A stretch of DNA of 64,000 nt from Megaleporinus macrocephalus (GCA_021613375.1 CM038719.1:42307961-42371960); one strand, 5' to 3'. Positions 23,748-35,435 are shown, counted from the first letter of the stretch. A program made the numbers and translations. Notes: generated by a model from the letters alone, not told the origin.

Positions 23748-24481
23748 TAAACCACTAGTGAACACACACGCTAGGGGGCAGTAAAACACCTACATACACA
23801 CACTAGGAGCAGCAAAACATCTGCGTACACACTAGTGAACATGCACACTAAGGGGTAGTGAAACACCCACATACACAAACACTAGTGAACATGCGCTTTA
23901 GGGGACAGTGAAACACCCACATACCCACACCCACATACACACACACACACTAGTGAACATGCACTTTAGGGGACAGTGAAACACCCACATACCCACACCC
24001 ACATACACACACACACTAGTGAACATGCACTTTAGGGGACAGTGAAACACCCACATACACACACCCACATACACACACACACTAGTGAACATGCACTTTA
24101 GGGGGCAGTGAAACACCCATATACCCACACCCACACACACACACTAGTGAACATGCACACTAGGGGCAGTGAAATATCTGCATACACACACACACACTAG
24201 TGAACATGCAAATTAGAGGGCAGTGAAACACCCATTTACAAACACACACACTAGGGAGCAGTGAAACATCCACTTAAACATACTCACACACTAGTGTTCA
24301 CACAGTAGGGGTCAGTGAAACACTCACATACACTCACCCACACACACTAGTGAACACACACAGTAGGGAGCAGTGAAACATCCACTTAAACACACTAGTG
24401 AACACACACAAGGCGTCAGTAAAACACTCACATATACACACACACACTGGTGAATACACCCAGTATGTGTCAGTGAAACAC

Positions 24482-24515
<34 letters not shown>
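23748..24515 (+). repeat. CA-rich minisatellite, ACTAGTGAACA family, copy A
   Basis: Units of about 45-75 bp contain CACTAGTGAACATGCAC, TTAGGGG(A/G)CAGTGAAACA and CCCACATACAC, separated by variable CA runs. The reverse-complement family fills 59,255-60,445. A pure CA run lies at 24,484-24,516. Confidence 0.9.
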
Positions 24516-24519
<4 letters not shown>

Positions 24520-24521
<2 letters not shown>

Positions 24522-24680
24522 GATTAATAGTGCCCGGAGTGGTGGACAGCCCTATCCACAGTACCCAGGGAACAGTTGGTGGTTCAGTGTCTTGTTCAAG
24601 GAAACTTCAGCTGTGTCCTTTCAGCTTAGGGGATCAAACTGGCAACCTTTCAGCCACAAGACTGGCTCCCTAAACGCACA
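24520..24680 (+). repeat. Dispersed repeat family 3, copy A, flanking the minisatellite
   Basis: It contains CACAGTACCCAGGGAACAGT, GTCTTGTTCAAGGAAACTTC and GGGGATCAAACTGGCAACC. The reverse complement of 59,150-59,250 has the corresponding CAGTACCCGGGGAGCAGTTG and TTTTGTTCAAGTGCACTTCA. In both places it abuts the same minisatellite, so the two travel together. Confidence 0.75.
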
Positions 24681-25897
24681 GCCCCCAACACAGCCCACAA
24701 CACAGCCCACAACACAGTCCCCAACACAGCCCACAACACAGCCTCCAACACAGCCCCCAACACATCCCCCAACACAGCCCCCAACACAGCCCACAACACA
24801 GTCCCCAACACAGCCCCCAACACAGCCCACAACACAGTCCCCAACACAGCCCACAACACAGCCTCCAACACAGCCCCCAACACATCCCACAACACAGCCC
24901 CCCAACACAGCCCTCCCAACACAGCCCCCCAAAACAGTTCCCCAACACAGCCTCCAACACAGCCTCCAACACAGCCCCCAACACAGTCCCCAACACAGCC
25001 TACAACACAGCCTCCAACACAGCCCCCAACACAACCCCCAACACAGCCTCCAACACAGCCCCCAACACAGCCCCAACACAGCCCAAAACACAGTCCCCAA
25101 CACAGCCTCCAACACAGCCCAAAACACAGTCCCCAACACAGCCCCCAACACAGTCCCCAACACAGCCCACAACACAGCCTCCAACACAGCCCACAACACA
25201 GCCTCCAACACAGCCCCCAACACAGCCCCCAAGACAGTCCCCAACACAGCCCCCAACACAGCCCTCAAGACAGTCCCCAACACAGCCCCCAACACAGCCT
25301 CCAACACAGCCCCCAACACAACCTCCAACACAGCCTCCAACACAGCCCCCAACACAGCCCCAACACATCCCAAAACACAGTCCCCAACACAGCCTCCAAC
25401 ACAGCCCAAAACACAGTTCCCAACACAGCCCCCAACACAGCCCCCAACACAGCCCAAAACACAGTCCCCAACACAGCCTACAACACAACCCCCAACACAG
25501 CCTCCAACACAGCCCCCAACACAGCCTCCAACACAGCCCCCAACACAGCCCCAACACAGCCAAAACACAGTCCCCAACACAGCCTCCAACACAGCCCAAA
25601 ACACAGTCCCCAACACAGCCCCCAACACAGCCCCCAACACAGCCCAAAACACAGTCCCCAACACAGCCCACAACACAGCCTCCAACACAGCCCCAACACA
25701 GCCCAAAACACAGTCCCCAACACAGCCCCCAACACAGTCCCCAACACAGCCTCCAACACAGCCCAAAACACAGTCCCCAACACAGCCCCCAACACAGCCC
25801 CCAACACAGCCCAAAACACAGTCCCCAACACAGCCTACAACACAATTCCCAAGACAGTCCCCAACACAGCCCCAACACAGCCTCCAACACAGCCCAC
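24676..25897. repeat. 12-13-bp minisatellite CAACACAGCCCC, about 100 copies
   Basis: Units CCCAACACAG(C/T)C occur with variants CCCACAACACAG, CCTCCAACACAG, CCCAAAACACAG and CCCTCAAGACAG. They group into longer blocks that recur along the array. The plus strand has C runs of 3-5 spaced by AACACAG, so the minus strand has G runs with 7-nt loops. The 462-residue Gln/Pro/Thr-rich plus-strand frame and the Cys/Gly/Val-rich minus-strand frames are by-products of the unit length. Confidence 0.96.
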
Positions 25898-25899
25898 AC

Positions 25900-26390
25900 C
25901 CAAACTGAAATATCTATATTATACCTTTATTATTAATTTAAATTAATATTTCTCTCATAATTTTCTCACATATCTGAACTGCTGGCTGTATTTAAACAGA
26001 ACCCGTCACACCTGCAGCGTCTTCTGAACCAGCGATACGTCCTCACTGCACTGGAACCTGGTCAGCGTCCAGCTTCCTGAACTGGACGACTTCTGGAATT
26101 CTGCTTCGTATCAGCATCAGGAATTTGGCAGGAGGTTGGATTGCAATGCCAACATTCACAATTCACAGCTTTTCTATCATGAATTATGAAAAATTTTTTA
26201 ATTGAATTAATTTAATTGGTCATTTTGTCAGAAACACCTGCGGCTCATGATTACTGACCACAGGCCACCTGCTGCTGCAGATCAACTGATCAGCAACCTT
26301 CTACTGCTGGTACCACACACAGGGTCACTGGGCTATTTGCACACATCACTGCTAGTATATAGAGATTCACCACTGAAACAGTTTAGCCAA
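25900..26390. other. Unique spacer, no gene recognised
   Basis: AT-rich at its start, mixed after 25,980. No exon boundary could be supported. Confidence 0.4.
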
Positions 26391-26394
26391 TCAG

Positions 26395-27210
26395 AAACAA
26401 GTTCACTCGTCTGTTTGTCGTTTTTTCATCCCCCTTGTTTTCCCCCATAGAGTTCTATTCATTTTTGGGCGCCGTCAAACATCATGCTTTCATTTACCCT
26501 ACAGCCTGCAGGGAGGATCCCTGAGGGAGGATCCCTGACCTCTAATCCAGAGACATACTGACCCACACTCCTCTATTTGTCGTTTATTCATCCTTCGTTT
26601 CTCCCATAGGGTTCCATTCATTTTCAGACAAACTTAAACATTATGGTTTCATTCAACCTACAGCCTCCAAACTGCTGGTACTCACTGAGGGAAGATCCCT
26701 GAACCTCTACAGACATACTGACCTGCACTCCTCTATTTGTTGTTTATTCATCCCTCATTTCCTCCATAGGATCCCATTCATTTTTGGGCAAACATAAATA
26801 TTATGGTTTTGTTCAACCTACAGTCTCCAAACTGCTGGTACTCACTGAGGGAAGATCAATAACCTCTAATCCACAGACATGCTGACCTGCACTCCTCTAT
26901 TTGTTGTTTATTCATCCCTCGTTTCATCCCTAGGATCCCATTCATTTTTGGACAAACTCAAACATTATGGTTTCATTCAACCTACAACCTCCAAACTGCT
27001 GGAACTCACTGAGGGAAGATCCCTGAACCTCTAATCCACAGACATACTGACCTGCATTCCTTTATTTGTCATTTATTAATCCTTAGTTTCTCCCATAGAG
27101 TCCCATTCATTTTCAGACAAACTCAAACATCATTGTTTCGTTCAACCTACAGCCTCCAAACTGCTGGTACTCACTGAGGGAAGATCCAGAACCTCTAATC
27201 CACAGACATT
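26395..27210 (+). repeat. ~180-bp repeat family, about five units
   Basis: Units contain ACTCCTCTATTTGTTGTTTA, TTCATCCCTCGTTTC and CCTACAGCCTCCAAACTGCT. Same family and orientation as 10,585-10,950, 16 kb away. Confidence 0.9.
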
Positions 27211-27920
27211 TGATTATTTCTAGAAATATCTCTTCAGAAATATTTCCTAAAGAAATAGACACTTGCTTAAATGGTTCTCCAGCTGGATGGAGGATGTGCT
27301 GTATATGGTTCTATATCAAACCTCAACAGATCACAACTTCACATGCAGTTTTTACTTTTACATCTATAATCATTATTATTGTAATACCTCAGTTATTGTA
27401 TGCATCATGACTTCATATGATGACAATGGTATTTAATTCAGTGGTTACTTGTTATTAATGTATTATTTCCTCAGCTTACACTTGTCCTTTTTGACTGGAA
27501 ATGAAACACTAACATATATGTGTATACATACATATATACATACACACATACAAACACAGGAACAATAAGTGAAGCGCAGTGTGTAGAAGGTTTGGTAGTG
27601 AGTCTGTATGTATGAGCTAACTGGTGTCATTATAAATTAAATTTCAATAAGAGCAGACGAAGTCAACCTGGAACAGAGTCTGAGTTACAGGCCATATCCG
27701 TGAATGAGTCATTGATCTCATATTGGCACACATGTTAGCTTAGGGGGTTGAAGGCCCAGCGTTTCTCAGCTGTATGTATAATGTACTGCAGTTATCGCTA
27801 TAATACAAACATCTACAGGAGATTATCAGATCCTGTTCACATATACACAGATCTTTAAGTTGGTCTTGCAAAAACAATGTTTACTTCACTGAAAACGAAG
27901 TAGTGTAGTGGATAGTTTTC
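27211..27920. other. AT-rich spacer, no gene seen
   Basis: A short ATATAC/ACATAC-rich patch lies near 27,515-27,560. Otherwise unremarkable. Confidence 0.4.
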
Positions 27921-27924
27921 ATAT

Positions 27925-28220
27925 CTGCTGTAGCTTAGTGGTAAGATGACTACCAAGGTTGTGAGTTCAAAAACCAGGATCAATCAACACCCTCCACCTT
28001 AGATTACACATACAGGGTCTGTCTCAAAAGAACTTACTCACTCTGGATCAGCTGTGTTAGTATCACTGACTCTGGATCAGCTGTGTAAGTATCACTGACT
28101 CTGGATCAGCTGTGTAAGTATCACTGACTCTGTTTTCAAAACTCTGTAAAGCTGCTTTGAGACAACATCATTGTAAAAAGCGCTATATAAATAAAATTGA
28201 CTTGACTTGACTTGACTTGT
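27925..28220 (+). mobile_element. tRNA-headed SINE with LINE-type 3' tail
   Basis: TAGCTTAGTGGTAAG at about 27,935 fits an RNA polymerase III A box. GGTTGTGAGTTCAAAAACC about 30 bp downstream fits a degenerate B box. The 3' part, CTGTAAAGCTGCTTTGAGAC then AAAAAGCGCTATATAAATAA and a TTGACTTGACTTG tail (28,145-28,220), is a common fish LINE/SINE tail. Between head and tail lie the first units of a 29-bp array. It is not an intact tRNA gene, because no cloverleaf can be completed. Confidence 0.6.
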
Positions 28221-29555
28221 AAGTATCACTGACTCTGGATCAGCTGTGTAAGTATTACTGACTCTGGATCAGCTGTGTAAGTATCACTGACTCTGGATCA
28301 GCTGTGTAAGTATCACTGACTCTGGATCAGCTGTGTAAGTATCACTGACTCTGGATCAGCTGTGTAAGTATCACTGACTCTGTTTTCAAAACTCTGTAAA
28401 GCTGCTTTGAGACAACATCATTGTAAAAAGCGCTATATAAATAAAATTGACTTGACTTGACTTGACTTGTAAGTATCACTGACTCTGGATCAGCTGTGTA
28501 AGTATCACTGACTCTGGATCAGCTGTGTAAGTATCACTGACTCTGTATCAACTGTGTAAGTATCACTGATTCTGGATCAGCTGTGTAAGTATCACTGACT
28601 CTGGATCAGCTGTGTAAGTATCACTGACTCTGGATCAGCTGTGTAAGTTTCACTGACTCTGTATCAGCTGTGTAAGTATCACTGACTCTGGATCAGCTGT
28701 GTAAGTATCACTGACTCTGTATCAGCTGTGTAAGTTTCACTGACTCTGTATCAGCTGTGTAAGTATCACTGACTCTGTATCAGTGTGTAAGTATCACTGA
28801 CTCTGGATCAGCTGTGTAAGTATCTCTGACTCTGTATGAGCTGTGTAAGTTTCACTGACTCTGTATCAGCTGTGTAAGTATCACTGACTCTGTATCAGCT
28901 GTGTAAGTATCACTGACTCTGTATCAGCTGTGTAAGTATCACTGACTCTGTATCAGCTGTGTAAGTTTCACTGACTCTGTATCAGCTTTGTAAGTATCAC
29001 TGACTCTGTATCAGCTGTGTAAGTATCACTGACTCTGGATCAGCTGTGTAAGTATCACTGACTCTGGATCAGCTGTGTAAGTATCATTGACTCTGTATCA
29101 GCTGTGTAAGTATCCCTGACTCTGTATCAGCTGTGTAAGTATCACTGACTCTGTATCAGTTGTGTAAGTATCACTGACTCTGGATCAGCTGCGTAAGTAT
29201 CATTGACTCTGTATCAGCTGTGTAAGTATCACTGACTCTGTATCAGCTGCGTAAGTATCATTGACTCTGTATCAGCTGTGTAAGTATCACTGACTCTGTA
29301 TCAGTTGTGTAAGTATCACTGACTCTGGATCAGCTGTGTAAGTATCACTGACTCTGTATCAGCTGTGTAAGTATCATTGACTCTGTATCAGCTGTGTAAG
29401 TATCACTGACTCTGTATCAGTTGTGTAAGTATCACTGACTCTGGATCAGCTGTGTAAGTATCACTGACTCTGTATCAGCTGTGTAAGTACCACTGACTCT
29501 GGATCAGCTGTGTAAGTAGCACTGACTCTGGATCAGCTGTGTGAGTATCAGTGTT
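28030..29555. repeat. 29-bp minisatellite, about 46 copies, incorporating the SINE tail twice
   Basis: The unit is GACTCTGGATCAGCTGTGTA plus AGTATCACT, 29 bp, with GGATCAG/GTATCAG alternation. Two identical-looking copies of the retroposon tail (CTGTAAAGCTGCTTTGAGAC...) lie at 28,143-28,220 and 28,391-28,468, about 248 bp apart. The tail was therefore copied with neighbouring units. Confidence 0.93.
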
Positions 29556-30580
29556 CTCTCCTCATTAGACAGATCACTGAGAGGCTCTAGTTAGAGAGTC
29601 TGGTCACGGTTTGTTCCCGCCCACTGCATGTGAACAGTGTTTACTGACCTCAGCTGCAGCGTCTCCTCAGCGTTTCAGCTCCATGGGTTCTCCTCTTGTG
29701 GGTTCTCCTCTTGTGGGTTCTCCTCTTGTGGGTTCTTCTCTTGTGGGTTCTTCTCTTGTGGGTTCTACTGCAGTGTTGATGGTTGTTGATCTGGAGGAGT
29801 GGAGTAGACGGGAGTTTGGAGGAGCTGCAGTCAGACGCCCACGTTTAAGAAGACGAGCGCTGCTGCTGATCACTTACATCTGAACATGACGTCACCGCTC
29901 GGAGCTCCACTTGTACTGGAGAAAGTTTAGCTTGTGTTGCATCATGGGATTGTCTTAGAGGCTGAGGAACCGTACAGTGCCTCCCTACAGTTCAGCTGAA
30001 GGAAGGAACCTCAGTAGAAAGAATATTTAAGGGATGTAAGAATTGGGACAGTCTATGTGCCGGGGGTTGTATAGTATGATGTATACACTGTTTATGTAGG
30101 TTTTCAGACAGACCCACAGTGTGAACCCGCAGTGGGGGCACAGAGGGCACTTGCGAGCACTGCTTTGAAGCCCAAACTGAGAACTGGAACTGCTTCGCAG
30201 GCACTTTAAAACACAGCCCAGTTGGGACAGAACTATGCTCATAATGTTTTTCTTAAGGCGTAAAATTTTATTATGTACTGTCACGTCCTTCTGGGCGTGT
30301 ACGCTCAGTTGATTCTGCGTTCTCGTACGGAGGAAGAGAGTTTAGAAAGTTCGGTTGGTAGAGAAAGTCAACAAAACTTTTATTCATATTCTTATAAACT
30401 ATATGGATATGTGAGCGAGGCCTGTGTGATTGATGGGCTTTTAAATTTGAATGTATTGAATCATACAGACATACACAACTCTCAGGCTTGTGAAATTCTC
30501 ATCAAGTTAGTGAGACGCCATCCAATGCAAGCGTCTCTGATGTTGACAGAGCCTATCAGTCCTAACATAAAGAATATATC
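29556..30580. other. Mixed sequence with a 15-bp short tandem repeat, no supported gene
   Basis: 29,690-29,768 has GGGTTCTCCTCTTGT about five times, the later ones as GGGTTCTTCTCTTGT. The period keeps a 90-residue frame open (GSPLV repeats), but no splice sites or domain support it as a gene. The remainder to 30,580 shows no recognisable exon. Confidence 0.45.
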
Positions 30581-30585
30581 TACAC

Positions 30586-30985
30586 TCACTGTCCACTGTA
30601 TCAGCTCCACTGACCATACAGGACCAACACTCACTGTCCACTGTATCAGCTCCACTGACCATACAGGACCTCCACTCACTGTCCACTGTATCAGCTCCAC
30701 TGACCATACAGGACCAACACTCACTGTCCACTGTATCAGCTCCACTGACCATACAGGACCTCCACTCACTGTCCACTGTATCAGCTCCACTGACCATACA
30801 GGACCTCCACTCACTGTCCACTGTATCAGCTCCACTGACCATACAGGACCTCCACTCACTGTCCACTGTATCAGCTCCACTGACCATACAGGACCTCCAC
30901 TCACTGTCCACTGTATCAGCTCCACTGACCATACAGGACCTCCACTCACTGTCCACTGTATCAGCTCCACTGACCATACAGGAGC
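30586..30985. repeat. 45-bp minisatellite, nine copies, in the arm of a foldback element
   Basis: The unit joins ACTCACTGTCCACTGTATCA, GCTCCACTGACCATACAG and GACCTCC, 45 bp, highly uniform. GACCAACACT replaces GACCTCCACT in two units. The last unit runs into the left arm of the inverted-repeat element. The period is a multiple of three, so frames stay open on both strands without coding. Confidence 0.95.
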
Positions 30986-31543
30986 CTCCACGTACAGACT
31001 GTAGTTCATCTGATTCTCTGTATACTTTATTACTCTGTTCTTTAATGATCAGGACCCCCACAGGACCACCACAGAGCAGATACTATTAGGGAGGTGGGTC
31101 ATTCTCAGCACTGCAGTGACACTGACGTGGTGGTGGTGATGTTAGTAGTGTGTGTTGTGCTGGTGTGAGTGGATCAGACACAGCAGTGCTGCTGCTGCTG
31201 GAGTGTTCAGACACCTCAGTGTCACTGCTGGACTGAGAATCGTCCACCAACCAAAACTATCCAGACAGCAGTGTCCTGTGGGCGGCGTCCTGTGTCCACT
31301 GATGAAGGACTAGAGGAACACAAACTGTGCAGCAGCAGATGAGCTACTGTCTCTGACTTTACATCTACAAGGTGGACCAGCAAGTAGTAGGAGGACAGTG
31401 AATGGACTGTAATACCACTCTAATAGTATCTGCTCTGTGGTGGTCCTGTGGGGGTCCTGATCATTAAAGAACAGAGTAATAAAGTATACAGAGAATCAGA
31501 TGAACTACAGTCTGTAAGTGGAGCTCCTGTATGGTCAGTGGAG
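30966..31543. mobile_element. Foldback (long inverted repeat) non-autonomous transposon
   Basis: 30,966-31,089 and 31,420-31,543 are nearly perfect reverse complements of about 124 bp; both contain AGACTGTAGTTCATCTGATT or its complement. The 330-bp centre contains CAGCACTGCAGTGACACTGA. A reverse-oriented partial copy lies at 61,095-61,330 and a terminal fragment at 35,925-36,000. It codes for nothing. The outer boundary on the left has been rebuilt as the 45-bp array. Confidence 0.8.
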
Positions 31544-31549
31544 GAGTGT

Positions 31550-32280
31550 TTAATGCCGAGCCAGTTATTGTGGCCCTATGGAAAGATGTCCGTGGCCAGC
31601 TTTCATCCAGTCCGTCTTTGGCTAGCATTGTGCAGAATAACACCCCACGAAGAAGACAGGAACACACACTTCTGTGAGAGACGGAGCAAGAAAAACATCA
31701 CCACTTCCAGGACGGACGAGCCAGAGTCCATCCCTTATAGTGAGGGATGGCGGAGCAGCAGTGTTTGTTTGGGAAGGCGAGTGCAAAACGCTTCCATGTT
31801 TCATTTAGTCTCCTCCCAGCAGCCCTGAGTGGGTCTCTGCCTGGCCGGCGCTGCATGGAGGGGCCATGGTGGGGAGCCTTCTCTCTTACAATCAGAGTAA
31901 GAGAGAAAATGCTTGCGGAGTCACACCCACCCGAAACAAAGACCCTTGTGCTGCTTCTTTGTTTCTTTGTTTTCGGCCAAGAAGTTGTATTATTTCCAGA
32001 TTCACCCAAAAAACTCAATGCAAGACATTAAATCTTACTAATCTATATAACCTCCTGCCCTAAAGGTGTCATATATAATGTAGGGCTGTCAAATTAATAT
32101 ATTAGTAATGTTAATAATGTTAATACTGCCATGTTCTCTAGTATATCAAACATTATGGGTGTGTCTCAAAACCTACACAGACAGTACTATAGGTCATACT
32201 GTGCGGCTCCCGATACAGTCCCAGTTTTTACATAACCTTAAATACACTGCCTACTGAGGGCACTAGGTTCATACTGACTA
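31550..32280. other. Mixed sequence, no recognised gene
   Basis: A small perfect hairpin (11-bp stem, TTCTCTCTTAC / GTAAGAGAGAA) lies at 31,879-31,907. Open frames here overlap in all phases and have no recognisable domain. Confidence 0.4.
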
Positions 32281-32500
32281 GAGATCGACTGATATATCGG
32301 TCGGCTGATATATCGGGCCGATATTTGCCTTATTTTTATATACCGATTTAAAGTCCTCCTGGACGCCTCCCTGTGGAGGTGTTCCGGACATGTCCGAACG
32401 CCTCAGTAGCCCCCTGGAGAAGCTAGAGGAGGTGGCTGGTAAGAGGGTTTCTCTGGATTTCTCTGCTTAGACTGCTGCCCCCGAAAGGCGATATTTGAAA
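32281..32500 (+). mobile_element. LINE ORF2 C-terminal fragment beside an ATATCGG-rich element end
   Basis: 32,281-32,345 has GATATATCGG repeated in the style of hAT-like element ends. 32,350-32,482 resembles the extreme C-terminus of a fish LINE ORF2 (LEKLEEVAG then a stop, followed by CTGCTGCCCCCGAAA). Both are short, so the assignment is tentative. Confidence 0.45.
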
Positions 32501-32728
32501 TTGTTGTTTTTCAATTTTCAGTGTAATATATGGTTAAGATGGTTTACAGATCATTGAATTCTTTCTATATTTGCATTTTGGCTTGCATCCCATCGTTTCT
32601 GGGTAATGAGTTGTATATATATGTATATACACTATACATTAAACACTGTTTATATATGTGTTTGTTCTTACTATCTAACTGATTTGTTATTCCAGTATAG
32701 CTTATAGAACATTTAGTACAGTATAGAA

Positions 32729-33086
32729 TAGAGGTGGAAAGATTGATCAGCTATGTATTGGTATTGGCAGATTTTTAATCAAAATATGTGATCGGTGATT
32801 GGCCGATATTTCTCCAATTTAGCTGATCAACAAATGAGCTTATTTTGTGTATTTCCAGCTAGCGTTTCGTTAAAACTCCCTCCGGCCAGCTCCCTGCAAT
32901 TCCTATCTGAACCACTAGGTGGAAATACATACCCTTTCATTTTCCACAGACTGACTAAAGCAGCGGCCTTGTGAGAACATATAGCATATAGCCCCGCCCT
33001 CTATCGGTATTGGCTATCGACTGATTGCGTTGAAAGATGATCGGTGATCGGAAGCAGCCTCAAAAACGCTGATCGGTCCATCTCTA
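32729..33086. mobile_element. Non-autonomous hAT element with 8-bp target duplication
   Basis: The element begins TAGAGGTGGAAAGATTGATC and ends GCTGATCGGTCCATCTCTA, imperfect terminal inverted repeats. It is flanked on both sides by GTATAGAA (32,721-32,728 and 33,087-33,094), an 8-bp duplication diagnostic of hAT transposition. Total 358 bp, no transposase, so it depended on an autonomous relative. Removing it restores one GTATAGAA in the host sequence. Confidence 0.88.
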
Positions 33087-33136
33087 GTATAGAATATTTC
33101 ATATAATCAAACACAAGAATGGGAGTTGATTGAGTA

Positions 33137-33166
33137 TTATTTATTTATTTATTTATTTATTTATTG
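33137..33166. repeat. (TTTA)n microsatellite
   Basis: About seven TTTA tetranucleotides. Confidence 0.9.
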
Positions 33167-33516
33167 TACTGTAGCAGCAAGCGAATCAATATCATACTGT
33201 TGCTTCTGTTGTCATAGCCAATAGTTTTGATTTCCCAGGGTTTTTGAAACGAGGCCTGGATGCAGCACTCAGTCGAATACACGATGCGGTGACCCAGGCA
33301 CACACTTCCCATGCTGGCATTCCCAAATAAAGCCTGGAATCACGCGGGAGGGGCGGCTGGAAGCCGGGCCGGAACCACACACCCATTTGGAAGCAATTCC
33401 AGCATCTGCCCTGAGAAACTGCTTGGCTGTGATACCATCAAACATTCTTAGGAGTAATGGATTTCAGGAGATCGCTCAGAGACAAACGTATCCCTTACAA
33501 AGATCATATCTGTTTC

Positions 33517-33548
<32 letters not shown>

Positions 33549-33900
33549 GTTTACTACACTAACTACACACACACACACGCATGCATGCGCTCCAAATAGC
33601 CAACAGGGTGGAAAGGAAAGTTTGATTACTCAAAGGTTTGGTATTAAAAGTGAAATGTTCAGCGTTTTGAATCCGTCCCAGAAGCTGCTCTGGATGTGCG
33701 CTGAGATCCGCAGCCAAGCCGAATGACCTAATCCGGCCGATGCGTGTTGCGCTTTTACGATTCCGCCGTCGTTGCAGGAGTTTGGCAGCCAGGACGGACC
33801 GGTATAACATCCTCTCGCTGTCATTGTTTACGACTGCATCAAAGCCAGCGCTCGAGTATGTTTTAATTACAGAGCCGCGCCGCTGTTTCATTAGAGCAGG
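33167..33900. other. Unique, CpG-containing island, possible conserved non-coding DNA
   Basis: It has balanced composition and several CpG dinucleotides (for example CCGCCGTCGTTGCAGG near 33,764), and no repeat except (AC)n at 33,524-33,548. No exon can be supported. It differs clearly from the repeat-rich surroundings. Confidence 0.3.
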
Positions 33901-34985
33901 GGTCTTTAATTAGAGTTCAGTAAGGTCCAGTTGGTGGAGACCATCATAACTTCTAGCGTGTGTTCTGATTCAGTGGTGTATCCTGTTTACTGAAGTAGTC
34001 TAGTATCAGCATCTTCTACCATCAGCTACTGAAACACCAACACACCACACATACCGTTCAGTATATATCAGTAGATTTACTGTTTAAATACTGAACTGAA
34101 TTAATTATTTATAAAACTTTAAATAATAGTTTTTTTTCCTTACTTGAATTAAACACAAGGGCTGTATTTGAATTATTTTTTTTAAAGTGAGAAAGTAAAT
34201 AAAATATTCATCTTCTTGTTAACTCGGTTTAACATCTTAACAGTTTATCTCTCTCTTGTATTCGTCTCTCAGACTTTCTCTTGTTCAGTGAGAGAAGTGA
34301 GCTCTTGGTGGTCCAGCAGGACTTTAAACCTGGGCTGAAATGGTGTGAGGGCTGTTCTCACACACATAAGAGACTATTTTTAATCCTCCACGCTCTCAGA
34401 ACAGATGAGATGTTGGTGTGGAGCTGTCTGTGGGAAGAATAAACATGTCTCGCTCCATTCCTGGTAGAAAAGTCGTTTTTCTCTGTCTGCACAGATCTGA
34501 TTGGCTGAGGAGCACGTTTGGTGATCTTACAACGCCCGTGATTGGTCAGTGAGTATACTGCGCCCATATACCGTAAAGACAAGAAACATTCCACCGCTTA
34601 AAATAAACATTGCTGAAACACTGTTGGGTCCACGTCTAGGACATTGGACAACGTCTAGGTCTGGACCCGGACCGCGGTCTGCCTATTAGTGACCGCTAAG
34701 AGAAGCTTTTGATGTTTCTCTGTGATTAGATATAAGAACGTTGGACCACGTCTGGCAAAATACTCGACATCTAAATTCTTACGTTGTAAAAGCACGTTGT
34801 AGGTAAAAATATTCATATTTTGCTCTTATTATGAAATTCGCAGAAAATTTTAAATTCGTGCAAATTCAAACATTTTAATTTACATTACTGGGCAAATGTT
34901 TTAGTCACTTGGGGACATTATTCCATATAAAAAGTTATTTATTCCAGACAGGAATCTTTTATTTACTCAGTAAACACTTTGTTAT
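33901..34985. other. AT-rich spacer, no gene seen
   Basis: No supported feature. Two ATTGG motifs lie near 34,500 and 34,543. Confidence 0.4.
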
Positions 34986-34989
34986 TACA

Positions 34990-35435
34990 TATTAAACAGT
35001 ATTAATAGAGTAAGTAGAGCTTTTACACTTTATTAATAAATATTAATCAGTATTAATAGAGTAAGTAGAGCTTTTACACTTTATTATTAAATATTAATCA
35101 GTATTAATAGAGTAAGTAGAGCTTTTACACTTTATTATAAATATTAATCAGTATTAATAGAGTAAGTAGAGCTTTTTACACTTTATTATTAAATATTAAT
35201 CAGTATTAATAGAGTAAGTAGAGCTTTTACACTTTATTATTAAATATTAATCAGTATTAATAGAGTAAGTAGTACTTTAACACTTATTATTAAATATTAA
35301 AACAGTATTAATAGAGTAAGTAGAGCTTTTAAAACTTTATTATTAAATATTAAACAGTATTTAATAGAGTAAGTAGAGCTTTTAACACTTTATTATTAAA
35401 ATATTAATCAGTATTAATAGAGTAAGTAGAGCTTT
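34990..35435. repeat. 51-bp AT-rich minisatellite, about nine copies
   Basis: The unit contains TATTAATAGAGTAAGTAGAG, CTTTTACACTTTATTATT and AAATATTAATCAG. Single-base length changes in homopolymers are frequent between units. Confidence 0.93.

Noticed and set aside
24520..25908. 462-residue Gln/Pro/Thr-rich open frame that looks like a mucin-type protein
   Set aside because: It is generated by a 12-13-bp repeat that keeps frames open on both strands. No signal peptide, splice signals or unique domain.
27925..27995. tRNA gene
   Set aside because: A- and B-box-like motifs exist but no cloverleaf or acceptor stem can be completed. Position and tail fit a SINE.
29611..29883. 90-residue frame with GSPLV repeats as a coding gene
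   Set aside because: The repeat is a 15-bp short tandem repeat and no splice-consistent neighbours, domain or homology support coding.
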